A stretch of DNA of 64,000 nucleotides, from positions 2,356,001 through 2,420,000 of the forward strand of contig JABYQN010000002.1 in NCBI GenBank assembly GCA_022606135.1. The letters are read 5' to 3'. Both the position numbers and the translations under genes were made by a program. Under the pieces are notes generated by a model. That model made no database searches. It worked only from the letters and a program-made list of their open reading frames with translations, and was not told the DNA's origin. The DNA is from Fomes fomentarius (Eukaryota > Basidiomycota > Agaricomycetes > Polyporales > Polyporaceae). This document shows positions 58,709-64,000 of the stretch, one piece after another. Every line of letters starts with the position of its first letter. Position 1 is the first letter of the stretch.

Positions 58709-59664
58709 ATGGCTACTCATTCTCCACCGGAAGAACAGCTACTGGAGCTGCTGCTCACGCTCAAGGTCTGTAAGTGAGGGCCACCTGTTCGCGTAAATTC
58801 CTAAGTCGACAATGCCTCCCCCAGAGGACCACACCCAACGAGGCGAAGACGATTCTTAACTCGCAGCCCCAGATCGCATATGCGCTCATGGCCATGATGG
58901 TGAACATCAATGCAGTGAAAACGGAGATAGTCCAAGTGCGTTTTCATGTACCTCAATGTGCTACGCACTCGTCTTAGCTTGAGTGCTTCTATAGGAAACA
59001 CTGGCAAAGTATGGTGCCCTCCCAGGTGCGTCCGGCACAGCACCAGCACCAGCACCTCCAAGTATGCTACAACAACCCCCATCTGCTATCCCACCGCACA
59101 TCCAAGCGCAGATTCCCCCACGAGGGGGTACACCAACATATCCTCATGGTGCCCCTGGAGGTTATCCTCCTCCAAGCTACTCTAGTGGCCCACCACCCCC
59201 AGGGCGTGGATACAACACGCCACCCCCGGGGCCTGGACAACCTCCCGGATATGGTCCCTCACCTGGTCCCGGGCTCCCACACGGACCAGGGCCGCACGCG
59301 CAACCTCCACCTCACGGGCCTTTGTCTGCCCAAGCTCTACCACATACGCAACTGCCGCATGCCCAGCAGCCGCCCTCTGGCCCGGCAGCTCCGGTGCTTC
59401 CTGAGGCTCTTGCTGCGCTGCCGGAAGAGCAAAAGGTGGGTCTGTCCACGGGACCACGCAAATTTTTGATGCTGAAGCGCGAACACCTGCAGGCGTTGAT
59501 CATGCGTGTCATTGCAATGTCTAGAGAGGAGGTATACCAGATGCCGCCGGCTGAACGGGAGAACATCATTAAGCTGGTGCGTCTTCGTAGCCTTCTGGTA
59601 TTGGGGTGCTGTTTTCCTGACCCTGGTTTCTCACCAGCGTACGACCCTGGGCTTGCCTACATAG
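58709..59664 (+). CDS. CstF64/Rna15-like protein lacking the RRM (hinge + CTD)
   Basis: Resembles the hinge and C-terminal domain of cleavage stimulation factor 64 (CSTF2/Rna15), which acts in mRNA 3'-end processing. The start at 58,709 gives MATHSPPEEQLLELLLTLK. An intron joins this to RTTPNEAKTILNSQPQIAYA-LMAMMVNINAV, a hinge-type helix pair. After ETLAKYGALPGASG comes a Pro/Gly/His-rich linker of about 110 residues. An intron at about 59,436-59,491 leads to ALIMRVIAMSREEVYQMPPA-ERENIIKL, the CSTF C-terminal three-helix domain. A tiny last exon reads RTTLGLPT. About 238 residues. Full-length CstF64 starts with an RRM of about 80 residues, absent here. It may pair with an RRM protein elsewhere or be a separate adaptor. 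Family assignment is by motif and the function is inferred. Confidence 0.75.
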
Positions 59665-60339
59665 ATGCCGTACACGTACAGAGCAGATCGTAATGGCGTT
59701 GAATATCCTCGAGATCCATCCGTAACGAGTATGGCATTAATTCATCCGCCGCCTCGATGCTCTCCAAGACTACGGTACTCCGAGCTCTTGTAATGGTACC
59801 ATGCTGCAGCCTTCGAATTGCTGAGACATCCCAGAATACCGAACAGGTCTGAGGGTCGCGTGAAATGCCGGGGTTATGGGGCCACTGTGTCTGCTTTGTC
59901 GAGTTGGTTGCCCGCCACTTTGTACGTGATGCGATTTATGGCTACTCGCGTCCGAGATGTGTACCGCTCAACCCAAGCTTGTTCAACCTGCTTCGTGCTC
60001 CCTTTTTCTAACTTTGAAGATCGGCTTATGACAAGCGGTGGTTGAGCGGCTGAACCTGAACTGCCTTGTCCTTCTCATGGAACAAACGTGATACGGATCA
60101 GAGGGTTTGAGTATTGGTCGCTAGTAGAAAATTCTCATTGTGAACGAGATACTATCAATCCAGAGGATATCTCATGCCATGACTGGAGACTGTGTGGCTT
60201 TCAATTGATGGGGCTATGTAGGTTGATTAAGCGCCCCGACAGAACGCGCCGTCGTGTATAGCACCAAATATAGCAACTCATCTCTCGACCTGCACGGTAG
60301 CCTTGTCTCTTCTCTTTCTCTCCTTCGGTTTCCTTCACT
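59665..60339. other. Intergenic, beta-COP promoter
   Basis: About 675 bases, moderately AT-rich, without a supported gene. The segment just before the beta-COP ATG is strongly pyrimidine-rich (CTCTTCTCTTTCTCTCCTTC), typical of a highly expressed fungal gene. Confidence 0.5.
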
Positions 60340-63300
60340 ATGGCGGCGGCTGATGCTTCTTGCTACACTCTGGTCTTTGAGGATGCCTCAGAGACACCCA
60401 CGACCCAGGAACTCCGCTCCGCACTGCAGAAGGGCTCGGACGAGGTCAAGTTTGACACGTTGCGCAAAATCATCGTCTCCACGATCAATGGCAACCCTCA
60501 GGTGTGTTTAGTCAGTCTGAAACACAGCATAGTAATGGGTATTGACACTATGCGCGGGTGCGCCCTATGAAGCCGCAATTGTTGATGCCAATTATCCAAT
60601 ATGTCATGCCCTCACGAAGCAAGCAACTGAAGAAGCTGCTGCACTTCTATTGGGAGGTGTGCCCAAAGTACGACGATAATGGGAAACTGAAGCAGGAGAT
60701 GATTCTTGTTGTGTGAGTCCTACAGTCCGTCGTTCCGCGCGTGCGCTACTGACATTCCGTGAAGTAACGCTATCCGCAATGACCTCGTTAGTGGGATCAC
60801 CCTTCCTGCTTATAGTATGAGCTGAACGCAGGAACATCTAGCAACATCCAAACGAGTACATCCGTGGCGCAACTCTACGATTTCTCCAAAAGATCTCCAA
60901 GGACGCGGAACTGCTTGAACCCTTAATTCCCACCTGCCGCACATGCCTCGAACACCGACATTCGTACGTGCGTAAGAACGCCGTCTTTGCGGTGTACTCG
61001 ATCTACCGCGAGTTCGAGCACCTCATCCCCGACGCGCCCGAGCTCATCCAAACGTTCCTTGCCGCGGAGTCCGACGCAACTTGCAAGCGCAACGCATTCG
61101 TCTTCCTCTCGCAGTGCGCGATGCCCAAGGCGGTCGAATACATCCTGCAGGTGCTCGACCAGATCCCGGGCATGGATGAGTTGCTGCAGATGAGCATCAT
61201 TGAGGTGATCAGGCAGGATTGCAAGCAGGAGACCACACACAAGGTGAGTTCTCGAGTGTGGTGGGTCATATAATATGTGGTTATCTAACTTCTGTTAGGC
61301 CCGTTATATTCTCCTGATTTCTGAGCTGCTCAACGCGTCCTCGCATGCAGTCAAATATGAAGCTGCAACTACTCTCACCTCCTTGACTCAGAATCCTGCT
61401 GCTGTGAAGGGTACGTGAAGATTTGGCTGTATCGACGCCGAGTGTTGACAATGCGCATTCAGCTGCTGCGTCCTGTTACATCAGCCTTGTTCAGAAGGAG
61501 TCGGACAACAATGCGAAAATCATCGTCCTCGACCGCCTCGATAACCTGCGTGCTAAGCATGGCCATGTTCTTGACACTCTCATCACCGACGTCTTGCAGA
61601 TCCTCACGAGGTATGATGATATTCATCACATCTTATTCCAACGAATATTGGACTAACACCATGTAGTAGTGCCGACCTCGAGGTTCGCCGGAAGGCAATC
61701 AGCATCGTGCTCAGCCTGACATCCAGCCGCAATGTCGAGGACGTGGTCCTCTTTTTCAAGAAGCAGCTGCAGAAGACCCAGGACCAGGAGTTCGAGAAGG
61801 CACCAGAGTACAGGCAGCTTCTCATCCAGTCTATCCACGTATGCGCGGTCAAGTTCTCCGAGGTCGCCGCGAGCGTCGTGCACGCACTTATGGACTTCTT
61901 GGGCGATTCGAACAACCCTTCGGCACTGGATGTCGTTGCGTTCGTCCGCGAGGTCGTGGAGAAGTTCCCCCAGCTGCGGCGCACCATCTGCGAGAAGCTC
62001 ACCCAGACCCTGCATGAGATCAAGTCAGGCAAGGTCTACCGGGGAGTGCTCTGGATTCTCGGAGAATATGCGGAGGATGTCAGGGAGATACAGGACATCT
62101 TCCGCGAGATGCGCAGGGTGCTGGGTGAGATCCCGATCCTTGCGTCGGAGCAGCGGCTGGTGGAGGAGGCGAGCGCGGAGGAAGGCGAGGAGAAGAAGGA
62201 TGAGGTGAAGACGGAGAGTTCGAAGCCGAAGGTGTTGGCGGATGGTACGTACGCGACTGAGACTGCTTTCACCAGCGTCTCGAGTGCACGATTGGAGGCT
62301 GTAAAAACAGCTGCCAAGCAACCACTTAGAGGTAGGCTCGAAATTCCTATGACCATCCTACGTCCTCTAACGTGGCTGCCTAAGCTCTCATCCTCGGTGG
62401 CGACTTCTTCACTGGTTCCGTTCTGGCTTCCGCACTGACGAAACTTGTACTCCGGTACTCTGAGCTCGCCGAGGATAAAAGGAAAACCAATGCTCTTCGT
62501 GCTGAGGTACGTGTCTTGCAAACGCGTCTTTGCTCTTTGATTAGTATCTAACAGTTATATAGGCCATGCTCATCATGGCTTCGGTCATCCGCGTCGGCCA
62601 GTCCAAATTCGTCGCCGTACCCATCGACGAGGACTCGAGCGAACGTATCATGAGCTGCATCCAGACCCTCAGTGAATTGGAGTCGGCCCGTCCTGTCCAC
62701 GAAATCTTCTTGAAGGACACCAAAGCGGCATACTCGAAGATGGTCGCCGCTCAAGAAGTTCGTCTATGTCCGCCTTGCAGCATACACACTGTTTAACTCA
62801 CATCGGGTTTGCAGAAGAAGGCTGCGGAGAAGAAGGAATCTGAGCAGGCAAAGGCAGCGATCGTCCAGGTTGATGATCTACTCACCTTCCGTCAATTCTC
62901 CAAGAAGGCTGCCGACGACGTCATTGATGTGGGTGTGTTTCTGGATTGTTGTCTCGTACGTACACTCATACCCCTGCACAGGATTCCGAGGACGTCAACC
63001 GTGCTACTGGTGCTGGCGAGGTCACCGAGGACTTCATCTCGAATCTCAGCCGGATCTCCCAGCTGACCGGTTTCTCCGATCCTATCTACGCCGAGGCTTA
63101 TGTCAAGGTTCACGGCTTCGACATCTCACTCGGTCCGTCAATCTATTGTTCGACTTCAATGAGAGTATACTGACGCCAACGATCTCAGACGTGTTGCTTG
63201 TCAATCAGACTGCTGACACGCTGCAGAACCTTTGTCTTGACTTCGCAACTCTTGGTGACCTCAAGCTTGTGGAGCGCCCCTCGTTGTATACGGTCGCCCC

Positions 63301-63943
63301 CAACAGCTTCCAGAGTATCAAAGCGACAATCAAGGTTTCGTCGACCGAAACTGGGGTTATATTCGGTAGCATTATCTGGGAGGGTCCCGGGCTCGCTGAG
63401 CAATGCGTCATCCTGAACGATATCCACATTGACATTATGGACTATATTAAGCCGGCCTACTGCACGGAGCAGCAGGTGAGTCTAGGCTGTCTTCCGACCG
63501 GCCCCGTTTTCTAACTTAACGACCCCAGTTCCGTAGCATGTGGACAGAGTTCGAGTGGGAAAACCGCGTGAACGTCACAACAACGATCTCGTACGTGCCT
63601 CCTGCATCTGGGCTGTCACGTCTCTAACGTTCTTCCAGCGATCCGAGAGAATATCTGCAGCACGTCATGAAGGCTACGAACATGTCGTGTCTCACGCCAG
63701 AGGGTGCGCTGTCTGGTGATTGCGACTTCCTTTCCGCCAACATGTACGCAAGGAGCTTGTTCGGTGAGTGTCTCGGCCTCTGCGGACATGTCTCAGCTCC
63801 TGACCTGCTGCTCCCCTTCCAGGCGAAGATGCATTGGCAAACCTTAGCGTCGAGCGCACGGAGGGTGGTACCATCACCGGTCATGTACGGATACGGAGCA
63901 AAACGCAAGGCATCGCTCTATCCTTGGGCGACAGGATCACAAT
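60340..63943 (+). CDS. SEC26: Coatomer subunit beta (beta-COP, Sec26), 3' partial
   Basis: Adaptor-like subunit of the COPI coat on Golgi vesicles. The start at 60,340 gives [20 protein letters not shown]. The HEAT-repeat trunk follows: [91 protein letters not shown] and [21 protein letters not shown] Glu/Lys linker with [11 protein letters not shown] precedes the appendage-side modules [35 protein letters not shown] and [20 protein letters not shown]. The reading reaches [22 protein letters not shown] before a donor at 63,944 (GTAAAA); an acceptor-like CACAG ends exactly at 64,000. Human and yeast beta-COP end only a few residues later, so only the last short exon is missing. About fourteen introns. 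Confidence 0.95.
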
Positions 63944-64000
63944 GGGTAAAACCTCCACCATCTCTGATCCATGACAATGTTGACTTACTTGCATGCACAG

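Overview
This is nuclear DNA of a filamentous basidiomycete, most likely an Agaricomycete; a polypore-like fungus is a guess. The genes are packed closely and cut by many introns of about 45-70 bases with GTRNGT-like donors. The products match fungal or basidiomycete families: an RSM22/METTL17-type mitoribosome factor, a HET-C incompatibility protein, a CPL1-like secreted protein and a PDR-type ABC transporter. No rRNA, tRNA, CRISPR array or intact transposon was recognised. Nearly every gene is spliced, so each coordinate pair spans start codon to stop codon, introns included. Exon joins were checked by eye where stated.

Layout. 1-5.2 kb holds three mitochondrial-ribosome genes: RSM22 (5' cut by the window edge), uL1m and mL40. 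5.5-15.4 kb holds CSN2 and the very large FAB1/PIKfyve lipid kinase, transcribed divergently. 15.6-24.4 kb holds LTV1 (40S export) and a TAF2 subunit of TFIID fused to three bromodomains, again divergent. 24.7-31.9 kb holds HET-C with a Tyr/Gly/Arg-rich repeat tail, a CPL1-like secreted protein, Mediator MED11 and tubulin chaperone A. 33.1-39.0 kb is a full-size PDR/ABCG transporter. 39-52.7 kb is gene-poor: two paralogous bHLH transcription factors on the minus strand flank a four-TM membrane protein and a 5-kb stretch with no gene I can support. 52.7-64 kb is dense again: an ATG27/mannose-6-phosphate-receptor-type sorting protein, complex I 49-kDa subunit, NIF3, a dithiol glutaredoxin, an RRM-less CstF64-like protein, and beta-COP, whose last exon lies beyond the window.

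Functionally this is mostly housekeeping. Mitochondrial translation and respiration are represented by RSM22, uL1m, mL40 and the 49-kDa subunit. Transcription and 3' processing are represented by TAF2, MED11 and the CstF64-like protein. Membrane traffic is represented by FAB1, ATG27-like and beta-COP. The points most worth following up are the TAF2-triple-bromodomain architecture, the RRM-less CstF64-like gene, the bHLH paralogue pair with a shared intron position, the sorting signals in the ATG27-like tail, and the unresolved 45.7-50.9 kb interval.
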